Shown here one piece after another: positions 1-9,372 of a DNA stretch of 64,000 bases (positions within the stretch are counted from its first letter, which is position 1; the number at the start of each line of letters is the position of its first letter). A program made the translations under genes and the position numbers. This stretch comes from Granulosicoccus sp047634635 (GTDB lineage: Bacteria > Pseudomonadota > Gammaproteobacteria > Granulosicoccales > Granulosicoccaceae): assembly GCA_047634635.1 (NCBI GenBank), contig JBLIIE010000008.1:3939-67938 (forward strand). Direction: 5' to 3'. The notes under the pieces were generated by a model. It saw nothing but the letters and a program-made list of their open reading frames with translations, searched no databases and had not been told where the DNA came from.

Positions 1-298
1 TGGATTCAAAATCCGCGCACGTGAAATATATGACATGGCCAGTGCAAGATCCCGATTCGCACGCCAGCTATTGATCAATATTGACGGTGAGCAATGGCGA
101 GATGGACGGCTAGACGAAATTATCAGCACACTCTCAAACTATAAAAGCGGGACTATTCCGGTGTGGTTTAATTTTCGCAACAATTCGGCCCGAGCCCGTA
201 TTCGGGCTGGAAATCGTTGGGCGGTGAACCCGCAACTCGAGCTCCTCGATCATCTTGGCAAACTCACAGGCGAAGGAAATGTCGAGTTAGTTTACTGA
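1..298 (+). CDS. dnaE: DNA polymerase III alpha subunit, C-terminal end (partial)
   Basis: Only the last ~98 codons are present; the gene enters from the left edge and reads from base 2. The C-terminal domain contains SGTIPV, ARARIRAGNRW and a VEL-type ending, as in the C-terminus of replicative DnaE, the catalytic subunit of the chromosomal replicase. The downstream accA supports the call, because dnaE-accA is the standard gammaproteobacterial order. The polymerase and PHP domains lie outside the window. This is the main replicative enzyme and is distinct from the DnaE2 copy at the right of the window. Confidence 0.93.
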   Translation, partial: GFKIRAREIYDMASARSRFARQLLINIDGEQWRDGRLDEIISTLSNYKSGTIPVWFNFRNNSARARIRAGNRWAVNPQLELLDHLGKLTGEGNVELVY

Positions 299-428
299 TT
301 CAACGCCTGTGCCAGTTTACGTTCCTGAAATAGTTATCGACAATTGGGTTCTATATCGATGATAGATGCCGGCTTTTGTGTCAATTAGCGCTAGAATGGG
401 GCATCAATAACCGGGGCTCTTTCACCCA

Positions 429-1391
429 ATGAATCCGAATTTTCTCGACTTCGAACAACCCATTGCAGAGTTGGAAGCCAAGATCCGCGAATTGCAGTTC
501 GCTACCGAAGATGCGGATATCAACATCAGCGAGGAAGTCGACACTCTTAAAAAGAAGTGCGACAAGCTGACCAGCAGCATCTTCGCCAAACTCAGTTCCT
601 GGCAAATTGCACAGTTGGCTCGCCATCCGCAGCGCCCCTACACCCGCTTTTATATCGATAACGTATTTACCGACTTCGATGAACTGCACGGAGACCGTCT
701 ATACGGCGATGATTCGGCAATCATTGGTGGTACCGCACGTCTTAATGGCAAACCTATTGTGGTTATTGGTCATGAGAAAGGTCGCGACACCAAGGAGAAG
801 ATTCATAGAAACTTTGGCATGCCACGACCAGAAGGCTACAGAAAGGCTAAACGGCTGATGGAGCTTGCTGAACGCTTCTCCTTACCAGTCATCACGTTTA
901 TCGATACTCCCGGTGCCTATCCTGGCATCGGTGCCGAAGAGCGAGGTCAAAGTGAGGCCATCGCGCGTAATCTGTTTGTCATGTCAGGCTTGAAGACACC
1001 TATCATCTGCACCGTTATTGGCGAAGGCGGATCCGGTGGTGCACTGGCTATTGGCGTAGGTGATCGTGTCATGATGCTTGAATACTCCGTGTACTCAGTC
1101 ATAAGCCCTGAAGGGTGTGCCTCAATATTGTATAAAAGCGTGGACAAAGCGGCTGATGCAGCTGAGGCTATGGGGATCACGTCTGCTCGGCTTAAAGATT
1201 TTGGCCTTGTGGATCGCGTGATTAGCGAGCCTTTAGGAGGTGCGCATCGCGACCCCAAACAAATGGCGATCAATCTGCAGGAAGTGCTGATAGAAGAGCT
1301 TTCTACCTTGTGCAGCGCGCCATTGGACACACTCATGTCCAATCGGCAACAGAAACTGCGAGCGTACGGGGAATATAAAGAAAACGTATGA
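429..1391 (+). CDS. accA: Acetyl-CoA carboxylase carboxyltransferase subunit alpha
   Basis: 320 residues, essentially the size of the E. coli protein. AccA pairs with AccD to move the carboxyl group from biotin-BCCP to acetyl-CoA, making malonyl-CoA in the cytoplasm. Visible family blocks include RPYTRFYIDNVF, GDRLYGDD, the FGMPRPEGYRKA stretch, DTPGAYPG and GEGGSGGALAIG (around residues 198-209), which belong to the crotonase-like carboxyltransferase core. The stop overlaps the tilS start (ATGA), suggesting translational coupling. No strong Shine-Dalgarno is seen ahead of the ATG. Confidence 0.97.
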   Translation: MNPNFLDFEQPIAELEAKIRELQFATEDADINISEEVDTLKKKCDKLTSSIFAKLSSWQIAQLARHPQRPYTRFYIDNVFTDFDELHGDRLYGDDSAIIGGTARLNGKPIVVIGHEKGRDTKEKIHRNFGMPRPEGYRKAKRLMELAERFSLPVITFIDTPGAYPGIGAEERGQSEAIARNLFVMSGLKTPIICTVIGEGGSGGALAIGVGDRVMMLEYSVYSVISPEGCASILYKSVDKAADAAEAMGITSARLKDFGLVDRVISEPLGGAHRDPKQMAINLQEVLIEELSTLCSAPLDTLMSNRQQKLRAYGEYKENV

Positions 1392-2719
1392 CGCCGTTCG
1401 AATCCGTCGCTGACTACATCCAGCGACAGGCCGAGGTGAGTCAGTATTGTGTCGCTTACAGCGGGGGCATGGATTCTCATGTTTTGCTGTTCCTGCTGTC
1501 TCAGTTAAAGCAGAATGATTCTGCTTTGCAGCTGCGTGCGGTACACGTAAATCACGGGCTGCAGGCAGACAGCGAACGGTGGGCTGAACATGCGCGAATT
1601 GTCTGTGAAGTGCTGGAAATTCCACTAGAAATTCGCTTAGCGGTCGTTGATGATCAGAGTGAAGGGCCAGAAGCAGCTGCTCGGAAAGCCCGATACGCAG
1701 AATTCTCTGAGATTTTACGACCCGGCGAACATTTATTGCTCGCTCAGCATGCCGAAGATCAAGCGGAGACCTTTCTGTTACAAGCCCTGCGGGGAAGTGG
1801 GCTGGACGGGTTGTCTGGTATCCCTCGAAAACGCCGTTTTAGCGTTGGTTATATAGGGCGGCCTTTATTAGCTTGCAGCCTTGAGTCCTTGAGCATCGTT
1901 GCATCAACCCATGATCTTATATGGATCGAAGATCCGTCCAACTTAGATGACAAATTTGATCGCAACTACTTGCGGCTGAATGTCATGCCATTGTTGAAAG
2001 AGCGTTGGCCAGCTTACGCACAAACGTTGGGTCGCAGCGCTCTTCGCAGTGCCGCTGCCAGTCAGACGCTTCTGGGTTTGGCGCAGCAGGATCTGGCTGC
2101 TTTAACGATCGAGGGCACGTCGGAGCTCAGTATTGCAGGCCTGAACGCTCTTCCAAAAGAACGAGCCTTTACCGCTTTACGACTTTTCGTGCGCCAGAAA
2201 AATTTGCGGATGCCAAGGCTTCAGGACCTTATGCAGGTTATGGGGAACCTTGTAGATGCAAGGCCGGACTCCAATGGCATTGTTAACGTGCGGGACTATG
2301 TCTTCAGGCGACATAAAGATAGTTTATATGTGCTCCCACAGCAAGAGGATGCAAGGCCGTTTCATTATACGTGGGATGCTCCGTATGAACCGTTAACCAT
2401 CTGCGAAACGGGTCTGACGTTAACCTTAGCGTTGTGTCATCAGCAAGGATTGCAATTGCCGCCAGATGGGTCTGTCACTGTAAAAAGTCGGGTAGGTGGC
2501 GAACTACTGAGAATGGGTGAGCCTGCTTTTCACAAATCGGTGAAGAAAATTCTTCAGGAATCATCACTACCACCCTGGGTGCGTGACACGATTCCACTTA
2601 TCTATTCAGACGGCCGACTAGCTGCTGTTTTGGGAGTTGCAATTTCTGTGGATTTTCAAACTACTGCCGCTCATTTAGCAGGTGATGTAGCAGGCGACAA
2701 TTCATCAGGCAACCGTTAA
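1388..2719 (+). CDS. tilS: tRNA(Ile)-lysidine synthase
   Basis: 443 residues. TilS uses ATP and lysine to convert the wobble C34 of tRNA(Ile2) to lysidine, changing its decoding from AUG to AUA. The N-terminal PP-loop is clear as SGGMDS (residues 25-30), followed by VHVNHGL and QHAEDQAETFLLQALRGSG, the ATP-pyrophosphatase signature. The C-terminal part (VKSRVGGE...KKILQESSLPPWVRD) matches the tRNA-binding TilS-C domain. It overlaps accA by 4 nt, as in many gammaproteobacteria where accA and tilS are adjacent. Confidence 0.96.
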   Translation: MTPFESVADYIQRQAEVSQYCVAYSGGMDSHVLLFLLSQLKQNDSALQLRAVHVNHGLQADSERWAEHARIVCEVLEIPLEIRLAVVDDQSEGPEAAARKARYAEFSEILRPGEHLLLAQHAEDQAETFLLQALRGSGLDGLSGIPRKRRFSVGYIGRPLLACSLESLSIVASTHDLIWIEDPSNLDDKFDRNYLRLNVMPLLKERWPAYAQTLGRSALRSAAASQTLLGLAQQDLAALTIEGTSELSIAGLNALPKERAFTALRLFVRQKNLRMPRLQDLMQVMGNLVDARPDSNGIVNVRDYVFRRHKDSLYVLPQQEDARPFHYTWDAPYEPLTICETGLTLTLALCHQQGLQLPPDGSVTVKSRVGGELLRMGEPAFHKSVKKILQESSLPPWVRDTIPLIYSDGRLAAVLGVAISVDFQTTAAHLAGDVAGDNSSGNR

Positions 2720-3006
2720 GACCGGACTCGGGCTCAAGGGTTCGAGAAATAATGAAATGGCTATGTCATTGCCCCGCGAGCCCTAAGTCACGCTATGAAT
2801 GTTTAACGCGTAATTTGAGCATGATAAATCGGCTTTTGCAATTGTTAGGCTTTGCCTGTTCTGTTAATCTTAACCCCCGTTCGGTATGAACTTTTTCATG
2901 TCGTAGCGGGATCTTCCACGGAACGTTCCGCGTCACGCTTTCAGTCGTGTTTGTATGCAAGATGATCTCGTCTTGTTATTGCACCCGGCATCAACAGACT
3001 CAGTCT

Positions 3007-4734
3007 ATGACGCGTTTTATATTCGTGACCGGTGGCGTCGTTTCGTCATTGGGAAAAGGAATTTCAGCAGCCTCTTTGGCGGCGCTACTTGAAGCAAGGG
3101 GCTTAAGCGTCACCATGCTCAAGTTGGACCCCTACATCAACGTAGACCCAGGCACCATGAGCCCCTACCAGCATGGCGAAGTCTTCGTTACGCATGATGG
3201 TGCAGAAACCGACCTTGATCTTGGCCACTACGAGCGTTTCGTGCGTATTCAGACCAGCCAGAGCAACAATTTCACAACTGGGCGAGTCTACGAAACTGTT
3301 ATCGCAAATGAGCGCCGTGGTGATTATCTGGGTGCGACTGTTCAGGTTATTCCGCACATCACCGATGAAATCAAACGGCGAGTGATGATTGGTGCAGGTG
3401 ACGCTGATATTGCCATGGTCGAGATTGGCGGTACTGTCGGTGATATTGAGTCATTGCCATTTTTGGAGGCTATTCGGCAAATGGCCGTTGAACTAGGTAA
3501 AGAGCGAACCTTGTTCATGCATCTCACTCTAGTGCCTTATATCGCATCGGCGGGTGAGATTAAAACCAAGCCAACCCAGCACTCTGTTAAAGAGCTGCGT
3601 TCTATTGGTATTCAGCCGGACATATTATTGTGCCGCTCTGACAGGCAATTGCCCGAGACTGAACGTCGTAAAATTGCACTGTTTACCAACGTGCAGGGAC
3701 GTGCAGTAATCGCTGCAACCGATGCAGACACTATCTACGATATACCTCGCATGTTGCATGCGCAGGAGCTTGATGAATTGGTTTGTGAACAATTCAAGCT
3801 TGATCTGCCGCCGGCTGATTTGACACAGTGGCAGCGGGTCGTCGACAGAATTCGTCACCCAGAAAAATCAGTCACTATTGGCATGGTCGGTAAATACACC
3901 GAGCTGACTGAGTCTTATAAGTCGCTTAACGAAGCTCTGACTCACGCAGGTATCCAGACCGATAGCCGTGTAAAAATCCGCTACCTGGATGCGGAAAAAC
4001 TGGAACGTGGTGATTTGCGTGCACTGGGCGAAATCGATGCCATTCTGGTCCCGGGTGGTTTTGGTAATCGTGGCGTAGAAGGTAAGATTATCGCTGCACG
4101 CTATGCACGCGAAAACAAGATCCCGTATCTGGGTATTTGCTTAGGGATGCAAGTAGCGGTTATAGAACATGCGCGACATGTTGCCGGTATAGCATCTGCC
4201 AACAGCAGCGAGTTCGACCTATCAACGCCTGAACCCGTTATTGCACTAATCACTGAATGGCAAAATCAGGACGGCGAAACGGTTATCAGAAGCGCAGATT
4301 CAGATCTAGGTGGAACCATGCGACTCGGCGGTCAAACCTGTGCGATGCAACCTGGATCGCTTTCAGCCCGTGTTTACGGCACCGAAGAAATCGTTGAGCG
4401 GCATCGACACCGATTTGAATTCAACAACAATTATACTAACCGCCTCACTGAGGCCGGTCTGGTCGTGTCGGCAAGATCCAGTGAGCCCCATGGTGGTCTT
4501 GCTGGAAGTGCCGCTGCTGGCAATGATGCAAGCTTTGACGCGGAGGGTTTAGTCGAAATGATTGAGCTACCTGATCACCCTTGGTTCATTGGCTGTCAGT
4601 TCCACCCGGAGTACACTTCCAACCCTCGTGACGGACACCCTTTGTTCACCGGATTCATTACCGCGGCCCTTGAATTTCAATCTAACCGCTTGGCAACGGA
4701 AACTGAAGAGGCAGATAGCTCCAAAATAGGCTAA
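3007..4734 (+). CDS. pyrG: CTP synthase (glutamine hydrolysing)
   Basis: 575 residues from the chosen ATG, where the family N-terminus MTRFIFVTGGVVSSLGKGI begins; the reading frame stays open 20 codons further upstream. PyrG aminates UTP to CTP with ammonia from glutamine. The N-terminal amidoligase shows the P-loop SSLGKGI, KLDPYINVDPGTM and HGEVFV. The C-terminal class I glutaminase has the nucleophile Cys378 in GICLGMQ and the His/Glu pair in FHPEYT. It is longer than the usual ~545 residues, mainly through a Gly/Ala/Ser-rich insertion around GGLAGSAAAGNDASF before the last strand, outside the catalytic motifs. The upstream 287-nt gap probably holds its promoter. Confidence 0.97.
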   Translation: MTRFIFVTGGVVSSLGKGISAASLAALLEARGLSVTMLKLDPYINVDPGTMSPYQHGEVFVTHDGAETDLDLGHYERFVRIQTSQSNNFTTGRVYETVIANERRGDYLGATVQVIPHITDEIKRRVMIGAGDADIAMVEIGGTVGDIESLPFLEAIRQMAVELGKERTLFMHLTLVPYIASAGEIKTKPTQHSVKELRSIGIQPDILLCRSDRQLPETERRKIALFTNVQGRAVIAATDADTIYDIPRMLHAQELDELVCEQFKLDLPPADLTQWQRVVDRIRHPEKSVTIGMVGKYTELTESYKSLNEALTHAGIQTDSRVKIRYLDAEKLERGDLRALGEIDAILVPGGFGNRGVEGKIIAARYARENKIPYLGICLGMQVAVIEHARHVAGIASANSSEFDLSTPEPVIALITEWQNQDGETVIRSADSDLGGTMRLGGQTCAMQPGSLSARVYGTEEIVERHRHRFEFNNNYTNRLTEAGLVVSARSSEPHGGLAGSAAAGNDASFDAEGLVEMIELPDHPWFIGCQFHPEYTSNPRDGHPLFTGFITAALEFQSNRLATETEEADSSKIG

Positions 4735-4772
4735 ATACCATATCCCTGTTCTCTCTAATAAAAGGCAAAACC

Positions 4773-5627
4773 ATGCAACTGTGCGGTCAAGAAGTGGGTT
4801 TGGACCAACCGGTATTCCTGATAGCGGGACCTTGTGCGATAGAATCTGAAAAGCTTGCGATGGAGACAGCGCAAACGCTAAAAGAGATGACATCGGAACT
4901 TGGCATTCATTTTATCTATAAATCCTCGTTCGACAAGGCGAATCGCTCCTCAACTCACAGCTTTCGTGGGCCTGGTATTGAAGAAGGTCTAAGAATCCTA
5001 GCCAAGGTGCGGGATGAAATTGGTGTTCCTGTGCTCACTGACGTGCATGAAGACACACCCATGGACGAAGTCGCTGATGTTGTGGACGTTTTGCAGACGC
5101 CGGCTTTCCTGTGTCGCCAGACTAACTTTATTAAACGTGTGGCTCGTGCTGGTAAGCCTGTCAATATCAAAAAAGGTCAGTTTTTGGCACCTGATGATAT
5201 GGTGCATGTAGTTGAAAAAGCGCGGGAAGAGGGCAACGAGCACATCATGGTGTGTGAACGTGGCGTCTCTTTTGGGTACAACACGCTGATGTCGGACATG
5301 CGCGGTCTTGCCATTATGCGAAATACCAACTGTCCGGTGGTTTTCGACGCCACTCATTCCGTACAGCAACCTGGAAGTCAGGGAGGTAGCTCTGGTGGTC
5401 AACGTGAATTCATACCAGTTCTCGCCAGAGCAGCGGTTGCTGCAGGTATCTCAGGTTTGTTCATGGAAACCCACCCCGAGCCAGACAAAGCTTTGAGTGA
5501 TGGGCCAAATGCATGGCCATTAGGACAATTGCGACCGTTGCTAGAAACCCTGATACGGTTAGATGCAGCCGTTAAGGCTGGAGATTTTGCAGAGACGCAA
5601 TATCTACAAGACAGAGTAAGCAGTTAA
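4773..5627 (+). CDS. kdsA: 3-deoxy-8-phosphooctulonate synthase
   Basis: 284 residues, the E. coli length. KdsA condenses arabinose 5-phosphate with phosphoenolpyruvate to KDO-8-phosphate, the first committed step to the inner-core sugar of LPS. Visible motifs are IAGPCAIES, YKSSFDKANRSS, FRGPGIEEGL, TDVHE, QTPAFLCRQT and FDATHSVQQPG. A purine-rich AAAGG lies 7-8 nt before the ATG. It sits between pyrG and eno with short gaps, so the three are probably co-transcribed. Its presence indicates an LPS-bearing outer membrane. Confidence 0.97.
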   Translation: MQLCGQEVGLDQPVFLIAGPCAIESEKLAMETAQTLKEMTSELGIHFIYKSSFDKANRSSTHSFRGPGIEEGLRILAKVRDEIGVPVLTDVHEDTPMDEVADVVDVLQTPAFLCRQTNFIKRVARAGKPVNIKKGQFLAPDDMVHVVEKAREEGNEHIMVCERGVSFGYNTLMSDMRGLAIMRNTNCPVVFDATHSVQQPGSQGGSSGGQREFIPVLARAAVAAGISGLFMETHPEPDKALSDGPNAWPLGQLRPLLETLIRLDAAVKAGDFAETQYLQDRVSS

Positions 5628-5663
5628 ACTCTACCGATCGTTTCATTTAACTAAGGATTACTC

Positions 5664-6950
5664 ATGACTTCTCGAATCTCTGAGCTGCACGCGCGCGAGA
5701 TTATGGACTCTCGTGGCAACCCCACAATAGAGGCTGACATTACGTTGGCATCAGGTGCCAAAGGCCGAGCTGCAGTTCCATCCGGAGCTTCCACGGGTAC
5801 TCGAGAAGCGCTGGAACTTCGCGACGGTGATAAGTCCCGCTATGGTGGGAAAGGTGTCCAGAAAGCTGTTGCTAACGTTAACTCGGTTATTCGAGATGCG
5901 GTAATGGGGCACGATGTCACCGATCAGGCAGGACTGGATAAGCTCATGCTTGACTTGGACGGCTCTGAGAATAAAGATACGTTAGGTGCGAATGCTTTAC
6001 TGGCTGTGTCGCTGGCAGCGGCTCATGCGGGTGCTGCTGATTCAGGCACGATGCTGTTTGAATATCTTGGTGGTAAAGAGGCTGTAAACCTGCCAGTACC
6101 CATGATGAATATCATCAACGGTGGGTCTCACGCGGACAATAGCGTCGATTTGCAGGAATTCATGGTCTTGCCAGTAGGTGCTTCCTCCTTCAAAGAAGCA
6201 CTTCGTTGTGGAGCTGAGATCTTTCATTCCTTGCGTGGTGTATTGCACGACCGGGGTTTGAATACGAGCGTAGGTGACGAAGGAGGATTCGCCCCTAATT
6301 TGTCCTCAAACGAGGAAGCCATCGAAACCATACTGATTGCTATTGAGAAGGCAGGCTATGAAGCAGGTAAGGATGTTTATCTTGGGCTGGATGTGGCTGC
6401 TTCCGAATTCTATAAGAACGGTGTTTACGACTTGGCATCCGAAGGTCGTGAATTCGACGCGGCTGGCTTCGTCGATTACTTGGCTGATTGGGTAGATCGT
6501 TATCCTATAATATCTATCGAAGATGGTCTGGATGAAAGTGACTGGGCCGGATGGAAGATTATGTCCGATCGGTTAAACGATACGATTCAGCTTGTGGGTG
6601 ATGATTTGTTTGTGACCAATCCGAAAATATTGGCGCGTGGTATCGAAGAGGGTATCGCCAATTCAGTGCTGATCAAAGTAAATCAGATTGGTACGCTTAG
6701 TGAGACGCTAGAAACTATCCGCATGGCGCACAAGGCAGGCTACACCACAGTCACCTCCCATCGCTCCGGAGAAACTGAAGATACGACTATTGCTGACTTG
6801 TCTGTCGCAACGCACTCCAAGCAGATTAAAACCGGCTCACTGTCTCGTTCAGATCGAGTTGCAAAGTACAATCAGTTGCTGCGAATCGAAGAATATTTAG
6901 GTGATCGGGCGGTATATCCTGGCGCCAGTGCTTTCAACCAGACCCTATAG
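5664..6950 (+). CDS. eno: Enolase
   Basis: 428 residues, normal length. Enolase interconverts 2-phosphoglycerate and phosphoenolpyruvate in glycolysis and, in many gammaproteobacteria, also joins the RNA degradosome. Signatures include AREIMDSRGNPTIEAD, PSGASTGTREALELRDGD, the acidic metal-site region IEDGLDE, the LIKVNQIGTLSET strand with the catalytic Lys, SHRSGETEDTTIADL, and the C-terminal GSLSRSDRVAKYNQLLRIEE. An AAGGA ribosome-binding site precedes the ATG. Its neighbours are kdsA and ftsB, as in other gammaproteobacteria. Confidence 0.98.
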   Translation: MTSRISELHAREIMDSRGNPTIEADITLASGAKGRAAVPSGASTGTREALELRDGDKSRYGGKGVQKAVANVNSVIRDAVMGHDVTDQAGLDKLMLDLDGSENKDTLGANALLAVSLAAAHAGAADSGTMLFEYLGGKEAVNLPVPMMNIINGGSHADNSVDLQEFMVLPVGASSFKEALRCGAEIFHSLRGVLHDRGLNTSVGDEGGFAPNLSSNEEAIETILIAIEKAGYEAGKDVYLGLDVAASEFYKNGVYDLASEGREFDAAGFVDYLADWVDRYPIISIEDGLDESDWAGWKIMSDRLNDTIQLVGDDLFVTNPKILARGIEEGIANSVLIKVNQIGTLSETLETIRMAHKAGYTTVTSHRSGETEDTTIADLSVATHSKQIKTGSLSRSDRVAKYNQLLRIEEYLGDRAVYPGASAFNQTL

Positions 6951-7016
6951 AGTCCGGGAGTTGTACACGGCCCGACATGCCGCCACACTGGGGCAGAATC
7001 TATTGGACCAGACACC

Positions 7017-7349
7017 ATGAAGGTGTTTGTTGTGGTCCTGCTCGTGTTACTGGCAGCGCTTCAGTGGCGGCTGTGGTTTGGCGACGGCAGTCTTCAGGAG
7101 CTGTCGCGTTTGAGTGATGAATCCGCGCAAAGCCGTAGTGAGGTATTGAAACTGACGGTGCGTAATCAGGCTCTGGCAGCAGAAGTTGCAGATTTAAAAA
7201 GTGGTCTTGATGCTATCGAAGAACGTGCCCGTGGTGAGCTGGGCATGATCAATGAAGGCGAGACGTTCTATCGGTTCATTCGTGAGAAAAGTACTAACAA
7301 AAATCCACCATTGCCTGAAATGAAAACATCAGACGGTGGGCGTTCTTAA
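7017..7349 (+). CDS. ftsB: Cell division protein FtsB
   Basis: 110 residues. There is one N-terminal membrane span (residues ~2-17), a short WRLWFGDGSL periplasmic entry, then a predicted coiled coil (about residues 28-70), and ERARGELGMINEGETFYRF, the typical FtsB end of the coil. FtsB forms a bitopic complex with FtsL and FtsQ that activates septal peptidoglycan synthesis by FtsWI. The position between eno and ispD is conserved in gammaproteobacteria and supports the assignment despite low sequence complexity. Confidence 0.93.
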   Translation: MKVFVVVLLVLLAALQWRLWFGDGSLQELSRLSDESAQSRSEVLKLTVRNQALAAEVADLKSGLDAIEERARGELGMINEGETFYRFIREKSTNKNPPLPEMKTSDGGRS

Positions 7350-7405
7350 ATGAGAATTGATCAACTTGGAACCCCTGTCAATGCTGCACGAGAGAGCGTG
7401 AGCCA

Positions 7406-8122
7406 ATGAGTGATCAACGATGGATCGTAGTGCCAGCTGCGGGTTTTGGCGAGCGCATCGGCGGAGTGACACCTAAGCAATACCTTACGCTTGGTGAGCA
7501 CTGTGTTTTGCAAGTGACCTTAAGTCAGCTACTACAAGTGCCAGACGTCCAGGGCATTGTCGTGGTCCTGGCTGTAAACGATAGTCTGTGGTCTGGTATT
7601 CCTGCCAGCATGAACCCGCGAGTACATGCCTGTTTCGGTGGAGATACCCGTGCAGATTCGGTTGTTGCAGGACTTGAGTATGTGTCGAATAAAACACCCG
7701 CAGATACTTGGGTGTTTGTTCACGATGCTGCCAGGCCATTGATTCATCTCAGCGATGTTCAACGTTTGAGCGATGCTGTTTATAACAGTGGCGCTGTCGG
7801 GGGAATTCTCGCGGCACGTGTGCAAGACACCCTGAAACAGGCAGATGAGTATTGCTGTATCGAACGCTCCGTGAGTAGAGATTCTTTGTGGCAGGCACAG
7901 ACACCGCAATTGTTTAAAGTGGGAGTGTTGCTCGATGCACTGCAATCAGCACTCTCCGTGAACGATGCTTCGATAACCATTACCGATGAAGCGTCTGCGA
8001 TGGAGTTTGCGGGTCACGAGCCTTTATTGGTTGAAGCATTGCAACCCAATTTTAAAATTACACGTCCGGTTGATTTACGCATCGCAACGGCCATTCTCAA
8101 CGATGAGCTCATGACGTCGTGA
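7406..8122 (+). CDS. ispD: 2-C-methyl-D-erythritol 4-phosphate cytidylyltransferase
   Basis: 238 residues. IspD joins CTP to MEP to give CDP-ME in the non-mevalonate isoprenoid pathway. The nucleotide loop PAAGFGERIG begins at residue 10, and Arg17 and Lys24 (in TPKQYL) line up with the catalytic Arg/Lys of the E. coli enzyme. HDAARPLI, AQTPQLFK and ITDEASAME are further family blocks. Its stop codon overlaps the GTG start of ispF by 4 nt (GTGA), so the two are translationally coupled. Confidence 0.97.
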   Translation: MSDQRWIVVPAAGFGERIGGVTPKQYLTLGEHCVLQVTLSQLLQVPDVQGIVVVLAVNDSLWSGIPASMNPRVHACFGGDTRADSVVAGLEYVSNKTPADTWVFVHDAARPLIHLSDVQRLSDAVYNSGAVGGILAARVQDTLKQADEYCCIERSVSRDSLWQAQTPQLFKVGVLLDALQSALSVNDASITITDEASAMEFAGHEPLLVEALQPNFKITRPVDLRIATAILNDELMTS

Positions 8123-8601
8123 GAATAGGCAGTGGCTACGATGTTCATGCCTTTGAGGAAGGTGATCACCTAATGCTAGGTGGTGTACGAATTCCTTTTG
8201 ACAAGGCGTTTAAAGCCCATTCCGATGGTGACGTGCTGTTGCATGCCATCAGTGATGCATTGTTAGGGGCTGCAGGTCTTGGCGATATAGGCACGCACTT
8301 TCCTGATACTGATATGGCCTATGCTGGTGCTGATAGCCGGGATCTTCTTCGGCATGTTGTTGCTCAATTACACGACCGGAATTTGGCCTGTACTAGTCTG
8401 GATGCAACAATCATTGCCCAGGCACCTAAAATGCAGGTGCATATTGCGGGTATGTGCGATGTACTGGCAGCGGACTTGCAGTTGGTTCGTTCAAGAATCA
8501 ACGTCAAGGCTACAACCACTGAGCGACTCGGATTTTGTGGTCGAGAGGAAGGTATCGCTGCAATGGCTTCAGTCTTGTTGTCTGAACCCAATGATGCTTA
8601 A
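8119..8601 (+). CDS. ispF: 2-C-methyl-D-erythritol 2,4-cyclodiphosphate synthase
   Basis: 160 residues with a GTG start inside the end of ispD. IspF cyclises CDP-ME 2-phosphate to MEcPP with release of CMP. The metal ligands Asp8, His10 and His42 are at the same positions as in E. coli IspF (GYDVHAF, DVLLHAISDAL). HSDGD, FPDTD and the C-terminal KATTTERLGFCGREEGIAA are also present. It follows ispD directly, as in most gammaproteobacteria. Confidence 0.97.
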   Translation: MRIGSGYDVHAFEEGDHLMLGGVRIPFDKAFKAHSDGDVLLHAISDALLGAAGLGDIGTHFPDTDMAYAGADSRDLLRHVVAQLHDRNLACTSLDATIIAQAPKMQVHIAGMCDVLAADLQLVRSRINVKATTTERLGFCGREEGIAAMASVLLSEPNDA

Positions 8602-8619
8602 CACTAAGAGACCTATGCG

Positions 8620-9372
8620 ATGACAACGATTGCCCTGATTGGTGGTACTGGATTAACCAAGATGGAGGGTCTTACTGTGACTCATCGTGAAATGGTAAAG
8701 ACTCCCTATGGCGCGCCTTCGAGTCCACTGGTGTTTGGTGAGTTGAACGGGGCCCCCGTGGCGTTTCTGGCTCGCCATGGCAGCACTCATCGTATTCCAC
8801 CTCATCGAGTAAATTACTGCGCGAATATATGGGCATTGAATAGTGTGGGTATAGAACGAATTATTGCTGTGGGTGCCGTTGGTGGTATCAGTGAAGAGTG
8901 CAGTGTTGGCGCTATCGTTGTTCCTGATCAGATTATTGACTACACCGCGGGCCGCCAAAATACCTATTTCGATGGCGGTGAAGAGCCAGTTGAACATATC
9001 GATTTTAGCTACCCCTACAACGAAATTTTGCGGTGTGCTTTGATCACGAGTGCGAAAGCCTCTGATCAGGTTAACGTTGTTGAAAGTGGCGTGTACGGGG
9101 CAACGCAGGGGCCTCGGTTAGAGACCGCTGCAGAAATTCGCCGTATGGCGAATGACGGTTGTACGATTGTCGGCATGACCGGTATGCCTGAGGCGGCTCT
9201 TGCCGCAGAGTTGGGTATTGCTTACGCCTGTCTTGGAGTTGTTATCAACGCTGCAGCTGGCACAAACGACAAGCCTATTGATACTACTGAGCTACCGGCT
9301 GCGATTGCTGCGGCGATGGAAAACGTCCGCCAGGTGCTTAATCTGACTTTGCAGGATGCTAGGTTACGTTAA
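8620..9372 (+). CDS. mtnP: S-methyl-5'-thioinosine / thioadenosine phosphorylase (MTIP/MTAP family)
   Basis: 250 residues of the purine nucleoside phosphorylase family: IGGTGL at the N-terminus (phosphate loop), RHGSTHRIPPHRVNY, a GAVGGI strand, GPRLETAAEIRRM and GMTGMPEAALAAELGI. These enzymes phosphorolyse the polyamine/quorum-sensing by-product MTA, or its deaminated form MTI. The segment after the last strand is VVINAAAG, which lacks the Asp that MTA-specific enzymes use to bind the adenine amino group. It looks like the Pseudomonas MTI phosphorylase, so I favour MTI as substrate (inference). It converges with selO, and the two stop codons overlap in a single TTAA. Confidence 0.85.
   Translation: MTTIALIGGTGLTKMEGLTVTHREMVKTPYGAPSSPLVFGELNGAPVAFLARHGSTHRIPPHRVNYCANIWALNSVGIERIIAVGAVGGISEECSVGAIVVPDQIIDYTAGRQNTYFDGGEEPVEHIDFSYPYNEILRCALITSAKASDQVNVVESGVYGATQGPRLETAAEIRRMANDGCTIVGMTGMPEAALAAELGIAYACLGVVINAAAGTNDKPIDTTELPAAIAAAMENVRQVLNLTLQDARLR

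Noticed and set aside
947..1480. 177-codon antisense ORF over accA/tilS
   Set aside because: Both sense genes are certain by family motifs; the antisense frame has no recognisable features.
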